Shown here: one piece after another, positions 44,269 through 58,900 of the stretch
Layout of the letters: each line of letters begins with the position of its first letter
Position numbering within the stretch: the stretch's first letter is position 1
Source of the DNA: Phymorhynchus buccinoides
Lineage: Eukaryota > Mollusca > Gastropoda > Neogastropoda > Raphitomidae
Assembly: GCA_017654935.2 (NCBI GenBank)
Contig: CM065682.1
Span: 37,397,905 to 37,461,904, forward strand
DNA: 64,000 bases
Reading direction: 5' to 3'
Notes under the pieces: model-generated
What the model was told of the DNA's origin: nothing
Databases searched by the model: none
Seen by the model: the letters and a program-made list of their open reading frames with translations, nothing else
Made by a program: the position numbers and the translations under genes

Positions 44269-44923
44269 ATTTTATTATTGGCAACAGTGGTGACAGTGAA
44301 GAAAATGTTGCAGCTGTATGTATTTTGATTGTTATATCCTACGGTCATGCTGTGTGTTATTGTCAGTCATTAGTAAAGATGATGGTGAGGATGATGGAGG
44401 AGATGTTGTCAATATTTTTATAATTTATTGGTGGCAGTGATGACGGCAAAGGAAACAGTACAACTGTGAGTGTTAAAATGATTGCTTCCTATTCTGTTTG
44501 CTATATATTATTATCACTGTCGCTAGTGAAAATGATGGTGAGGACGAAGGTGATGAGGATATCAGTGCTGTATTAAATCCACTATGATTGTCACTGGTAT
44601 TATGTATGGCACGCTATTACTGCTACAGTTCTTGCTCTTGCCGTTGCAGCTGTCATGGCTTTTGCCTCCACGGCCATTACTATGCTTTATGTGTGTGAAT
44701 GTGTGAGTGAAACGAAATTTTTAAAATGGGAAAAAAAATAGAAAAATGTTTTGCATAAATAAAGTCAGCAAAATTCCCAATCATCACGAATTCTTCTTCT
44801 TCGCCTTAGGCAGCCAACTTCATCACGTTGAAGATTCTGCTGCACTTTAGGGGGTAGTACGAACAAAAAAAAGAAGAAAAGTCAGCATATTGTCCTGTTT
44901 CTACATATGTGTGTGAAGGCGGT

Positions 44924-45028
44924 TCAGTTCTTGGAGAGTTTGGCGCGTATGAGGAGAGCGATGAAGGCGATGATACGGAATCCGATGAATAAGGTGAAGA
45001 GAAGACCCAGGTTCACCCAGTTGTTATC
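44924..45028 (-). CDS. white-type ABCG last exon: final helix and stop
   Basis: 105 bp: [20 protein letters not shown] then [14 protein letters not shown] and TGA. The [11 protein letters not shown] ending is typical of White and ABCG1-like proteins. Confidence 0.92.
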   Translation of the reverse strand, partial: DNNWVNLGLLFTLFIGFRIIAFIALLIRAKLSKN

Positions 45029-48000
45029 CTGCCACAGTGAAAACAAGCATTGTGTAAGTCAATGATGTCAACCTCTTCACCACAATGTGATCATAAGTCC
45101 TACGCCCTTACTGTTTTTTCTGAAAATAACATCATGGAGCCCTCCTCCCGAAGGCTGAACAAAACAGAAGGTTGAAAGGAAATAACAAAATAGGCTATCT
45201 GATTACATCATTAACTTTTCCATCCCATCGAGGAAATAACAAAATAGGCTATCTGATTACATCATTAATTTTTCCAACCCATCGGTCAACAAAACAGAAG
45301 GTTGAAAGGAAATAACAAAATAGGCTATCTGATTACATCATTAACTTTTCCATCCCATCAGTCAACAAAACAGAAGGTTGAAAGGAAATAACAAAATAGG
45401 CTATCTGATTACATCATTAACTTTTCCATCCCATCGGTCAACAAAACTGAAGGTTGAAAGGAAATAACAAAATAGGCTATCTGATTACATCATTAACTTT
45501 TCCATCCCATCGGTCAACTAAACAGAAGGTTGAAAGGAAATAACAAATAGGCTATCTGATGACATCATTAACTTTTCCATCCCATCGGTCAACAAAACAG
45601 AAGGTTGAAAGGAAATAACAAAATAGGCTATCTGATTACATCATTAACTTTTCCATCCCATCAGTCAACAAAACAGAAGGTTGAAAGGAAATAACAAAAT
45701 AGGCTATCTGATTACATCATTAACTTTTCCATCCCATCGGTCAACTAAACTGAAGGTTGAAAGGAAATAACAAAATAGGCTATCTGATTACATCATTAAC
45801 TTTTCCATCCCATCGGTCAACTAAACAGAAGGTTGAAAGGAAATAACAAATAGGCTATCTGATGACATCATTAACTTTTCCATCCCATCGGTCAACTAAA
45901 CAGAAGGTTGAAAGGAAATAACAAAATAGGCTATCTGATTACATCATTAACTTTTCCATCCCATCGGTCAACTAAACTGAAGGTTGAAAGGAAATAACAA
46001 AATAGGCTATCTGATTACATCATTAACTTTTCCATCCCATCGGTCAACTAAACAGAAGGTTGAAAGGAAATAACAAAATAGGCTATCTGATTACATCATT
46101 AACTTTTCCATCCCATCGGTCAACTAAACAGAAGGTTGAAAGGAAATAACAAATAGGCTATCTGATGACATCATTAACTTTTCCATCCCATCGGTCAACT
46201 AAACAGAAGGTTGAAAGGAAATAACAAATAGGCTATCTGATGACATCATTAACTTTTCCATCCCATCGGTCAACTAAACAGAAGGTTGAAAGGAAATAAC
46301 AAAATAGGCTATCTGATTACATCATTAACTTTTCCATCCCATCGGTCAACTAAACTGAAGGTTGAAAGGAAATAACAAAATAGGCTATCTGATTACATCA
46401 TTAACTTTTCCATCCCATCGGTCAACTAAACAGAAGGTTGAAAGGAAATAACAAAATAGGCTATCTGATTACATCATTAACTTTTCCATCCCATCGGTCA
46501 ACTAAACAGAAGGTTGAAAGGAAATAACAAATAGGCTATCTGATGACATCATTAACTTTTCCATCCCATCGGTCAACTAAACTGAAGGTTGAAAGGAAAT
46601 AACAAAATAGGCTATCTGATTACATCATTAACTTTTCCATCCCATCGGTCAACTAAACTGAAGGTTGAAAGGAAATAACAAAATAGGCTATCTGATTACA
46701 TCATTAACTTTTCCATCCCATCGGTCAACTAAACAGAAGGTTGAAAGGAAATAACAAATAGGCTATCTGATTACATCATTAACTTTTCCATCCCATCGGT
46801 CAACTAAACAGAAGGTTGAAAGGAAATAACAAAATAGGCTATCTGATTACATCATTAACTTTTCCATCCCATCAGTCAACTAAACTGAAGGTTGAAAGGA
46901 AATAACAAATAGGCTATCTGATGACATCATTAACTTTTCCATCCCATCGGGTCAACTAAACTGATGGTTGAAAGGAAATAACAAAATAGGCTATCTGATG
47001 ACATCATTAACTTTTCCATCCCATCGGTCAACTAAACTGACAGAGAGACGAATGGACAAAAACAAAACATGACCTACTTTAAAAATAATAAAAGAATAAC
47101 CTCCTAGGCAGAGAATGTAACTATGTTGACTATAGTGCTTTACGGCAGTGGACAGACTGTCATTACTTACCGCAGTGAAACTATTGTAACGCAGAACGTC
47201 AGCCCCATTGGAAAACTGGCACGTGGTTGCATTGCCACAATCTGAAACACACAGAGCAATAGAGTACTAACAGGTCTGTGTGTTGGTTGGGTCCGTGCGT
47301 ACCCCCCCCCCCCCCCCCCCCACCACCATTGCCACAATCTGAAACACACAGAGCAATAGAGTACTAACAGGTCTGCGTGTTGGTTGGGTCCGTGCGTACC
47401 CCCCCTTGAAATCGTAGAGATTATATAGAAATTACATCATGCTTGCGTCATTTTTTCCAATGCCTCAAGGGGTATGCAACCCCCCTTAGTACTCTATATC
47501 ATATACATGTCCGCACTGGCTTACACAGATATATGTATATGTGCACAGGAACAAAAAATAATCACAAAAATAAACACCTAAACCTATTATGGACAAACAC
47601 ATGGCTTAAAAAAGAGAACCTATTTACATACAGTACTTTCCTCCAAAATCAGAATGCTTCGGCTGAATGCAGCAGGGAGACCACTGAAAACTGAAAACCG
47701 GACACATAAGTACCTTACCCATTATGGTCATATGGCCTGGGAATGCAGAAGTAGAAATTAATACAGTACTTAACATAACTTTCAACAGACAATGCAATAA
47801 TGATTTGACCTGCCTTTGATCCTAGTGAAATAATCATAATAATAATAATGAGCATTTATAAGCGCTAATTCTTAAACAAGCCCTAAGCTTACAATAATAA
47901 ACAAATAAATGAATAACCTCCCACCCCCCAAAAAAGCAGTAGAAAAGATAAGAATGTCAAAAATTGCTTCGCACACACACACACACGTGTGTGCGCATAA

Positions 48001-51000
48001 ACGCGCGCACACACACACACAAACCAAACACACACACACCACACCACACAACAACACACACTTGCACAAACCACACACTGCACGCACGCACACAGACACA
48101 CGCGCAAAGAAGGGACAAATATTACTTTCCAAAAGAAAAGAGCAAGCTACGATTTGAAGAGAGTGGTTTTGAGGGAAGACTTAAATAAAGAAAGGGAGTT
48201 GGCAGAATGGAGAGGAAGAGGGAGTTTGTTCCAAGTAGAGGGGGCCTGAAAAGAGAAGGAACGTTAACCATGATTCCTGGTGCGGTAACGAGGGATCTGG
48301 AGGAGAGAAGTGTCAGAGGAGGAGCGTTCTGTCTAAGAAGTGTGTAAAGGTTCAGGACATCAGTGAGATAAGGAGCCAGACCATTCAGGGATTTGAAACA
48401 GAGCAGAGAGAGCTTAAATTGTAGTCGATACGCTTTCCAACAGGAAGCCAGTGAAGAGATTCAAGCATAGGGGTAGAATGAGAGAATTTGGAGCACCTCA
48501 GTACAAGGCGAGCAGCATTGTTTTGAATTTTTTAAAGTTTAGTGAAAACAGTTTGTGGGCAGCTAGCAAGAAGGGAATTACAGTAATCTAGTCTGGAGAG
48601 TACGAAGGCAGAGATGAGTTTTGGTAGCTTCCTCGGAAAGAAGATGTCTTACAGATCCAATGCGCCGAAGTTCTAAGTAACAAGCACGACAGACAGAGGA
48701 AATCTGGTTTTGGAAGGAGAGAGTCTGATCAAGTGTGACGCCAAGATTGCGTACAGTGGTAGAAGTGTGAATAAGAGTTTTCTAACTGGATGGAAGTGGG
48801 GACAGAGTTTGCTGACAAGAGTTTCTTGGGTACAATGAAAATCATTTCTGTTTTACCATTGTTCAGTTGGAGCTTGTTGTTAGTCATCCATGATTTAATG
48901 CATGATTGTGTACGTTGGATAATGGATGGAAGCAGAGATGAGGGATGAGCAGACGAGTAAATATGGTTGTCATCAAAGAAGTAGTGATGGGAAATGCCAT
49001 GATGAGAAACAATGTCGGAAATGGGTTGTGTATAAAGGACAAAGAGAATAGGTCCCAAGACAGAGCCCTGAGGAACACCATGCTCCAAAGCAGCTGAACG
49101 AGAAGAGAGGCCATTAACAGAGACAACTTGAGTGCGATCAGAGAGATAGGAATGAAACCATGAGAGTGCTATGTCAGAGAGTATACAGTATTAACATAAC
49201 TTTCAATACATGGAATTCCAGATGATTAATACACACCTTCTATTGGAGACCTTAACAAAGTTCAAATAAACCCTGGATGAAATATTGGGTGAAATTTATA
49301 CACTTGTTGCATGTTTGTTTTTGTTTTTTGTTTTTTAAATTGTGATTGTACACACCTTCAATTGATATAAACCACACATGCAATTTCTGAAGTTATATCT
49401 GGAAAACTACGATCAAGAGGAAGCTGAATGTCTCTTTATTTGAATTCACCGCAGGTAGTACAATCTAATATGACTGACAATATCATTTTAAAAATATCAA
49501 TGATAGTTTTGAACAAAAAAAGACAAATATAGAAATCAACACTGACACAAAAATCAAACAATCATGAGCGACTTTTGTTGCCAAAAAACAACAACAAAAC
49601 ATGCAAGCTGTGTGACCTTTTCTTGACAAGTCAAACACTATTTGAAGAGACTCACCAATGTGATCGACGTCCTGCCATTGGTTGACCATGAGGTATTCAT
49701 TGCCGTACTTGAACCACGACAGGTACTTCAGCCACAAAAAGTACACTGGGACAGAACTGCAAACAGCAAACAACACGCTTTTCTCTTTTGATTATGCTTT
49801 TTCGTTTACATTTATTCTTACACGTGTGCTTGTAAATGTTGTACCTTTGTACGTTTACTTTTTCCATATTATCTATTGCCTTCTTTGTTAAATGCTTTTT
49901 TCCATGATGATTCTTGTTAATTAATTATGCAGCTGATCTTTTGTAATTGATAAATGTGTTGAGTACGCCCATAAGCTTTAGCTTGTTGTCTCTTGCGCTG
50001 AGATATATTTGTATCTGCATGAAATTGTGTTAATAAAAAGTTGCTTAAACCCAACAAACACGCTTTTAAAAGTCAAATCGAGTTTATTTGGCTCTTAGTG
50101 CTGCAGCCCAAAGGATTGGCTGGCCTTTGGGGACCTTCCCCAACACTAACGATCCTCAAATCCTAGTTTTAGCCAAGAGAGTAAGGATTATTTTGGGCAA
50201 AGCATTTCCACTATAAACAGATTCTAGCCCAGCCATCTAGAACAGCAGCTGCCCCCTCTGCTATCTGGCAGTCATATTCGGAAATGGCAGACTGGCACAC
50301 GTACATGCATACTGTGATACACGTTCCACAAATGTGCAAAAAGATGTGTGAAAACAATGTATGCTTAATTGCAAAATAAAGCACCCACAGACAAGCTCTT
50401 TAAGTAAACTCTCAAAGAACACACAGTTCTCACACATTAAACCAAGTGTTATAAGTTTGTATGCATCAGCCAAGAAAACAACTTTGTGCATGTCAAACTT
50501 CTGTGTTTTTCATTGTTGTTGTTTGTTTGTTGTCCGTCACCAAAGGTGATCGGACTTTGCGATGGGCTGGTTTGTCTGGGTTTTGGTTTTTTTCGGGTTT
50601 TTTCTGTCTGTCCCAAGGATATCTTCCGAACCGCTTGACTGAATCGCGTCAAATTTTGTGTGAAGGTGTGCCACCTTAATAGGAAGAGATCCGCGCAAAC
50701 CATTTTGCCGTCGTCTTGACCTTGACGTACGACCTTGAAAACCGAAAATCTATTTTTAGCCATATCTCGGGCACCGATCAACATAGGATGTTGAAACTTG
50801 GTATGAAGGTGGTTTGGCTTATGCCCGTTCTGATGATGGCATGCCGATCAAGGTCAAGGTCAAAAAGATTGCTGGAGCCTGAAAATCGGAGGGTCATTTT
50901 TTCTCCGTCTGACTGTCCCAAGGATATCTTTCGAACGGGTTGACCGAATCATGTCAAATTTTGTGTGCTGGTGTGTCACCATGAGAGGAAGGCATCCGCG

Positions 51001-54000
51001 CAAACCATTTTGCCGTCGTGACCTTGACCTTGGCGTACGACCTTGAAAACCGAAAATCTTTCAGGGGCCATAACTCCCACACCGTTAGTGTTAGAGTCTT
51101 CAAATTTGGCATGAAGGTACTTTGGCTTATGCCCGTTCTGATGGTGGCATACCGATCAAGGTCAAGGTCACGGTCCGGGCGATCGGTAAGCCTTGAAAGT
51201 GGTAGGGGTCTACACATTGGGTTTTAAGTCATATTTTCCACATTTGTACTTGACAGAAGCGCTTCAGATTGTGTGTGGTACTGTATACCCTAGAGAAGAA
51301 AACATCTGAGCATAAATTATCACCATGCTGACCTTGACCTTGACGTGTGACCTTGAAAACCGAAATTTCCTTCTTTGCGCTATGTTTTCTTCTTCAAGCT
51401 GTATCTCGTGAACTAGAAGACAGAATCCCTTCCAATTTTGTGTCAGGATGTGACACTCTACGGGGTGTCGCAAGTGCGTGGCATTGCTGGTGACGGACAT
51501 GTCTGCCGCTCGGCGACGCCCTTGTTTTGTTTTGTTTCTTTGTTTTGTTTTATGCGTGTTTTTTGTGTGTATAGGTTTACATGTGGTCAGATTTGGGGAT
51601 GTGCAACAGTTTGAATCCTGTCACTCAGACAGCCATATAACGGCCTTGGGAATATAAACACTCACTCATTGTTGAGGAAGAAACCGCCAAACATCATGAA
51701 GGGGATGATGACGGGGGGTGCAATGGCCAGTGCAATGTTCACATCTCCTGCCACAATGGAGATGATCAAGCCTGCACAGCATGATCAAGAACCAGATAGT
51801 TTTCAAATCTGTCTGTTTGAACCACACTATTAAAAAATAAAATCTCCAGTAACCTGTGTAGGCATTTCTTAAAAGAAGTTACCACAATTCAATAAAGTAC
51901 ATATGTATATAGGATTCAATTTTATTCCAAATTTCTTTGATTATTTTGGTGAAGTCATCAGTACAATGGAGGGTGCTCACAGGGTTGATATCAGGAAGTA
52001 GAATTTAAAATTTAAAAAAATTCTCACAAACACACACATTATCATGATTTTTCTTTTTAAATGTAAATGTAATCACTGAAATTACTCAAATGTGATTTTT
52101 TAAATTTTAAACATGACAAAGAAATCATACATAAAATGAACTATTACATTGATGAATGCCACGCAGAATGAAATTTTTTGGGGAAAAAACAAGAAAAATA
52201 AAAATAGACTACAGACCAAAGCACTCACCGAAGGACACTGCCACATTGGCCATGAGCACAGAAATACCCACAGCTATCAGGAAAGCCTGCCAGGAATCAT
52301 AGAACCCTGCCACCAAACAACAATTCAATGGGCACTGCGCAACAACAACAAGCTCAAGTACATGTACATTCAAGTGTAGAGTGTCTTGTCTCTCTCAGAA
52401 ATTAAGGAAAACCCCAAACAAAGGAGCATACTATATTATATGGACTACAAAGCGCACCTGATTATAAGGCGCACCCCCAAAATTTCACACAAAATTCAGA
52501 TTTTGTTATTACAGTTTCTTACTATATTATCAGTCACATTATAAGGCGCAGGGGTCTCAGTCTAGGAAAAAAGTATCGCCCTATATAGTACGTAAAATAT
52601 GGTAAATTATGGATTTTGTGTTGATGCTTGTTTAACTTATTACCAACTAATGATTACTGGATTTTCATGACTAGAAGGATCTTCTTTCTGTAAGATGCAA
52701 CCCCTTTTTTTTCAGTGCAGGAAAAGCCACATTGATTATCTACAGGCGTACAGAGGATGTGAACAATGGAAATATGAGTTTGAGAGTGTGTTTTTCTTGG
52801 ACACATAGCCACTATACTGTGTGTGCATGCATGCGCGTGCGGTGTGTGTGTGTGTGTGTGTGTGTGTAGTGGGAGGTTTGGAGTGACAGGGAGGTGGGAG
52901 GATGATAAGTGCTGGACCTTGTAATTTACGTTTTGTTCCTAGAGTTGGTATACATCAAAATGACATGCTACTATCCAGACAGTTTTGCTGGGTGGAACGC
53001 TTGTCACGCATGAAGGAAAGAGAATGCCCAAAGCTGTGTTCTATGGAGAGTTCTGCCAGGGAAAACGTGACAGGAGGGTCCCACGAAAGTGCTTCAAAGA
53101 CCGGCTGAAGCGCCAACTCATTGCGGCTGTTATCCCTGATATCTGAAGACTGGAAAATATGGCCCAAGACAGGGACAAATGGAGATCAACACTAAGGCAT
53201 GGCGAAAAGGCCTTTGAGACAGCCAGAAGAGAAGCCGTAGAGGACAAGCGAAGCAGGAGAAAAACACCAACTGCGCCGAGCCCCACCCCACCCCACCCAG
53301 GGTTCCCCGTGCCAATTGTGCCAAAGTGTGTGCTGATCTAGGATCGCCAGGGACTTCTCCTCAGACTTGAGGAACCTGCTGTCATCATCATCATGCTATA
53401 GAGAGCAAATCATGCTGTCCCTCCCATGAATAAAACGATTATTAATCACATACCTATCATCCAGTAGTCGATGGTTATGAAGATGGCTGGCAGGAGAATG
53501 AATGTTGGTAACTGCACACACGCACATGCAAGGATTACAAAATGGAATCCTTTGACCCTTTGGGGGCATGAAAGGATAAACTACAGCAACAACAAAGCTA
53601 TGTTCTGTTAATGCATACATGAATCAATTTTAAAATAATCATTTACTAATGAATAGCCAATGAAGTACAAAGTGGTAAGTGTATAAATGCAAAATGTTGA
53701 CTTTTGGTGAGCGGAGAAAGAAAATGGTGTCTTTACACATTCTTCCTAATTTTAGGCAATTCAATTTGACAAATCAACTGGCCTCTTTAAAATAATTTGG
53801 TATTTGGTACAGTCGACCCCCTCTTTTAAGACCTTCAAAAAATCGCGGAAAATCGGTCGTAAAAGAGGGGGGTCTTAAATCAGGGGTGACCAAAACAATG
53901 CACTCAGTGACTCACTACACCGTATATGACGCACAGCACATGCATACACTAGAACTAAAACATGCTTTCTCCGTCATTCTTGAATGAAACATCGCGGTCT

Positions 54001-55878
54001 AGCTAATATACGAAAACGAGCGAAAACGGGCTAAAACAGAAAGTGTGCTCGCGGCCCGTGTTGCACTCACACACAAACTACACATAACAACAGTACAGAC
54101 CTAATTTTCGCCATTTTACGCTCTGGCAGTTCATTTTCAGTCACAGTTTGCACACACGGAACTTTTACCGCGCATACAACTCGGCTGACAAAATGGCGCC
54201 GCACATACCGCAAATACGAAATCACGGCAAACGCTAATGCGCCAGCTGCTTTCATTTATCGGATTTTGTGAGTTGTTTGCATTCAGTGAGTGTTTCAGTG
54301 CACACACTAACGCTGATTTATCAGTTTGATAACGGAAAGGAGCTGCTTTTCAACTTATTTTTTGTAAAGTGAGACCATTCACTGAGTTCCAACTTATGGA
54401 GTGTGACCGATCACCTAGTTTCAACTTGGAAGTTGACTTCGCATTTAGGCCTACGTGTGCACAGAGTTCGTAAAGATCGACACGATCGCGACCGTTTCAG
54501 TTCAAACTTTGATCATAAACTGCTCAGTGATGACACATGTGCATAAAAGTGGTGACATTTAGTGGTCAGATCGTGATATCGCTGATTAAATTCTTCAGTT
54601 TCGGCATGAGAACGGTTCGTTTTTACCGAGATTGACCTAACAACAGTGGTACCCCAGCTGTGCGTCGGCTCGAACTGAGGCCGAGAAGGATAGATATCAT
54701 CGTTTTTGCGACTGATAATTGTCAGAATGTGTTGCATCGGTCGTAAAATCAACAAGATTTACGGTCGCAAAACGCGTTAGAGGGGGAGTCGTAAATGAGG
54801 AGGCAAGTTTAGAAGAAAAACTATCCGTTATTCATATTTCAGTCGTAAAAGAGGGGAGGTCGTAATTCAGAGGGCCGTTCGTGAGGGGGTCGACTGTATT
54901 ACGAATTCCTCTATGACTTGTATAACATTAGGCCTATCCTTACCTCCCAAAATTAAGAAAATAGGGTCTTCAGATAACAGGTCCTGATTTGATGCTTTTT
55001 AGTGACATGGGTGTTAAACCATTGTGGTGCAAAAATGCGACATTGGCGGTGAAAGGGTTCAAATACACAAACCTGTTTTCCCTACGGATTTGTCCATAAA
55101 CATTACGTTTTGAGACCTCCGATTACGCTATTACGGTCAGCAACAACAAAATCTGCATTTCCGCTGAACGAGTGAGAAAAAAAAAGAAAAAGAATAAATC
55201 AAAAGAAGGCATGGTGTTTGAGCCGTTTGAGCCGTACTCGCTACTGTGTCGTCTGCTATCAAAGGTATCACTTCGAGTAATGTCCCTTGAATGAATACTT
55301 CCGATTGATTTCTCCATGCTGCCATTTTTCTAGGTACAAAATGCAAAATTTCGGCAGTTGTCGAAGTTGTGTTTGGAAGAGAAGTTGCTGCATGCGTGCA
55401 CACCCCCCCCCCCACCCCCCCCCTCACCCCAAATAAAAGGTTTGACGGCAGCGAAAAATTCTGGTGAAAGGATTTCTCAGACAGCAAAATTACGGACAGA
55501 TGCCTGAAATTACTGTTGGGATTACTGACAGTGAAGATTTGGGGTAAACAGGTCTGAATAAATGAATTTACCTCAGCTAAGCTTTTGGCTATGAAGTAGA
55601 CATCTGTCCTGTACAGTCCTGATCCATATTCCCGTAAGAATATTCCAATCTCATTCGGAAATGACTGTTGACAAAAAGATTGCACACACACACACACACA
55701 CACACACACAGATTCACACACACACACAAACGGATCCACACACAGCACACCAACATGCGCCCACACACTATTGAATGTACATCTCCAGACAAAGGACAAA
55801 TAGATTCACACGCGTCAATTGAAAGCATGACAATGTTTGGAATGTGATCCAGTGAGAGTGAGCAGGCACGTGTGCACA

Positions 55879-55919
<41 letters not shown>

Positions 55920-58900
55920 ATGTGTGTGAGTGAGTGTGTGCACATGCGTGCATGTGTGCATTCATGCATGTGTGTTTTTGTGGATGAGTGTGTTTGTGGA
56001 TGTACATGCACGCGTGTGAATGTGAGCGCGTGTGCTTATCCACTTTTGTTTCGGACAATAAAAATCTTAAGATTGCTCCATGTTAATTGTTAGATCCTCT
56101 AACCTACAACATAAGACATGGATAGCATGGACAGTTACAGTGGATTCCTGATAACTCAAAAAAGGATAACTCAAAAACACTGAATATCTCATAATAATTT
56201 TCTGGTCCCAGTTTATATGTTAAAGGGTATTTTAAACTAAAAATCTTGGCTATCTGAAAATAAAATTCCAGTCCCTCCAATTTTGACTTAAATGATTTTC
56301 TTCATGGACTCACGTTGACAACGATAAACATCTAGAGTGAAAAGCTCCTAAAACACCTATAGTGTAGGCAGGCGAGGTGCGTTTCTCCACTCACATTGAC
56401 AATGATAAACATCTAGAGTGTAAAGCTCCTAAAACACCTATAGTGTAGGCAGGCGAGGTGGGTTTCTCCACTCACGTTGACGACGGAGAACATCTAGAGT
56501 GAAAAGCTCCTAAAACACCTATAGTGTAGGTAGGCGAGGTGGGTTTCTCCACTCACGTTGACGACGGAGAACATCTAGAGTGAAAAGCTCCTAAAACACC
56601 TATAGTGTAGGTAGGCGAGGTGGGTTTCTCCACTCACGTTGACGACGGAGAACATCTAGAGTGTAAAGCTCCTAAAACACCTATAGTGTAGGCAGGCGAG
56701 GTGCGTTTCTCCACTCACGTTGACAATGATAAACATCTAGAGTGTAAAGCTCCTAAAACACCTATAGTGTAGGCAGGCGAGGTGCGTTTCTCCACTCACA
56801 TTGACAACGATAAACATCTAGAGTGTAAAGCTCCTAAAACACCTATAGTGTAGGCAGGCGAGGTGCGTTTCTCCACTCACATTGACAATGATAAACATCT
56901 AGAGTGTAAAGCTCCTAAAACACCTATAGTGTAGGCAGGCGAGGTGCGTTTCTCCACTCACATTGACAACGATAAACATCTAGAGTGTAAAGCTCCTAAA
57001 ACACCTATAGTGTAGGCAGGCGAGGTGCGTTTCTCCACTCACATTGACAACGATAAACATCTAGAGTGTAAAGCTCCTAAAACACCTATAGTGTAGGCAG
57101 GCGAGGTGCGTTTCTCCACTCACATTGACAATGATAAACATCTAGAGTGAAAAGCTCCTAAAACACCTATAGTGTAGGCAGGCGAGGTGCGTTTCTCCAC
57201 TCACATTGACAATGATAAACATCTAGAGTGTAAAGCTCCTAAAACACCTATAGTGTAGGCAGGCGAGGTGGGTTTCTCCACTCACGTTGACGACGGAGAA
57301 CATCTAGAGTGAAAAGCTCCTAAAACACCTATAGTGTAGGCAGGCGAGGTGCGTTTCTCCACTCACGTTGACAACGATAAACATCTAGAGTGTAAAGCTC
57401 CTAAAACACCTATAGTGTAGGTAGGCGAGGTGCGTTTCTCCACTCACGTTGACAACGATAAACATCTAGAGTGTAAAGCTCCTAAAACACCTATAGTGTA
57501 GGTAGGCGAGGTGCGTTTCTCCACTCACGTTGACAACGATAAACATCTAGAGTGTAAAGCTCCTAAAACACCTATAGTGTAGGCAGGCGAGGTGCGTTTC
57601 TCCACTCACATTGACAACGGAGAACATCTAGAGTGTAAAGCTCCTAAAACACCTATAGTGTAGGCAGACGAGGTGCGTTTCTCCACTCACATTGACAACG
57701 GAGAACATCTAGAGTGTAAAGCTCCTAAAACACCTATAGTGTAGGCAGGCGAGGTGGGTTTCTCCACTCACATTGACGACGGAGAACATCTAGAGTGAAA
57801 AGCTCCTAAAACACCTATAGTGTAGGCAGGCGAGGTGCGTTTCTCCACTCACATTGACATCGATAAACATGCTAGAGTGTAAAGCTCCTAAAACACCTAT
57901 AGTGTAGGCAGGCGAGGTGCGTTTCTCCACTCACGTTGACGACGGAGAACATGCTGGAGAAGGAGATCTGGATGGCGATGAGGAACATGGCACCGTTGAG
58001 GTTCATCACCCCTTTCTGGTCGTAGTCCAAGCGCAGGTAGATCAGACCCAACAGCGCCGCCACAAACTGCGTTCGCAAAGATAAAAACAACAACCGTTGT
58101 CCCGAAAACATCACACAAATCTAGAAAGTATTTCTATAGTGTTGACCTCTTTTTGCCTTCTATCATAGGGGAAGACGGGGTAAAAAGCCCATGGGCGGGT
58201 AAGAAGCACATATAATCGGATGACTCACAATAACGTTTTGGTCCCAACTGAATCCTTCTAAAGGCAAAACTCTTTTTGTCTTAAAATACTGGCTATCTCA
58301 AGATAACATCTTAATCCTTTCAAACCAGGTTTCCACCATACATGTATATTTCTTCTTTCTTTCATTCCTTCATCAAATTGTCAGTTTTGAGTCTACACCA
58401 ATCGCATGTTTAATCACTCCCAATTGTACGCTGTGCCTTACCATTGTCTGCATCAATCGCATGTTTAATCACTCCCAATTGCTGTGCCTTACCAATGTCT
58501 GCATCAATCACATGTTTAATCACTCCCAATTGTACGTTGTGCCTTACCAGTGTCTGCATCACACGAACTCTGAAGAGAATCAGATCGCGCATGAGAGACA
58601 CCCAGCTTCTCCACAGAACGCTGACAAACTGCCGTCCCCAGTTGGCTTCATATCTGGTGCACACAGAAACACAGTGAAGAAGACTGAAAGAATGAGTTAG
58701 TTTAGCCTTGCATCCGTTCCTGGTTATATAGGCCACCGACGTCCACAGCCCCCTGTCCTGTGCCCTTGCCTTTAGCTGGTTCAAGACTGAAAGAATGAGT
58801 TAGTTTAGCCTTGCACCCATTCCTGGTTATATAGGCCACCGACGTCCACAGCCCCCTGTCCTGTGCCCTTGCCTTTAGCTGGTTCAAGACTGAAAGAATG

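Noticed and set aside
53041..53341. Open frames 53041-53341 on both strands
   Set aside because: Text such as [18 protein letters not shown] hints at a decayed retrotransposon C-terminus on the plus strand, but it is too short and I could not confirm the order of motifs.
55137..55799. Single 220-residue minus-strand protein
   Set aside because: Only 55572-55664 is coding (a white exon with AG and GT borders); the rest is intron read-through including CA repeats and MITE sequence.
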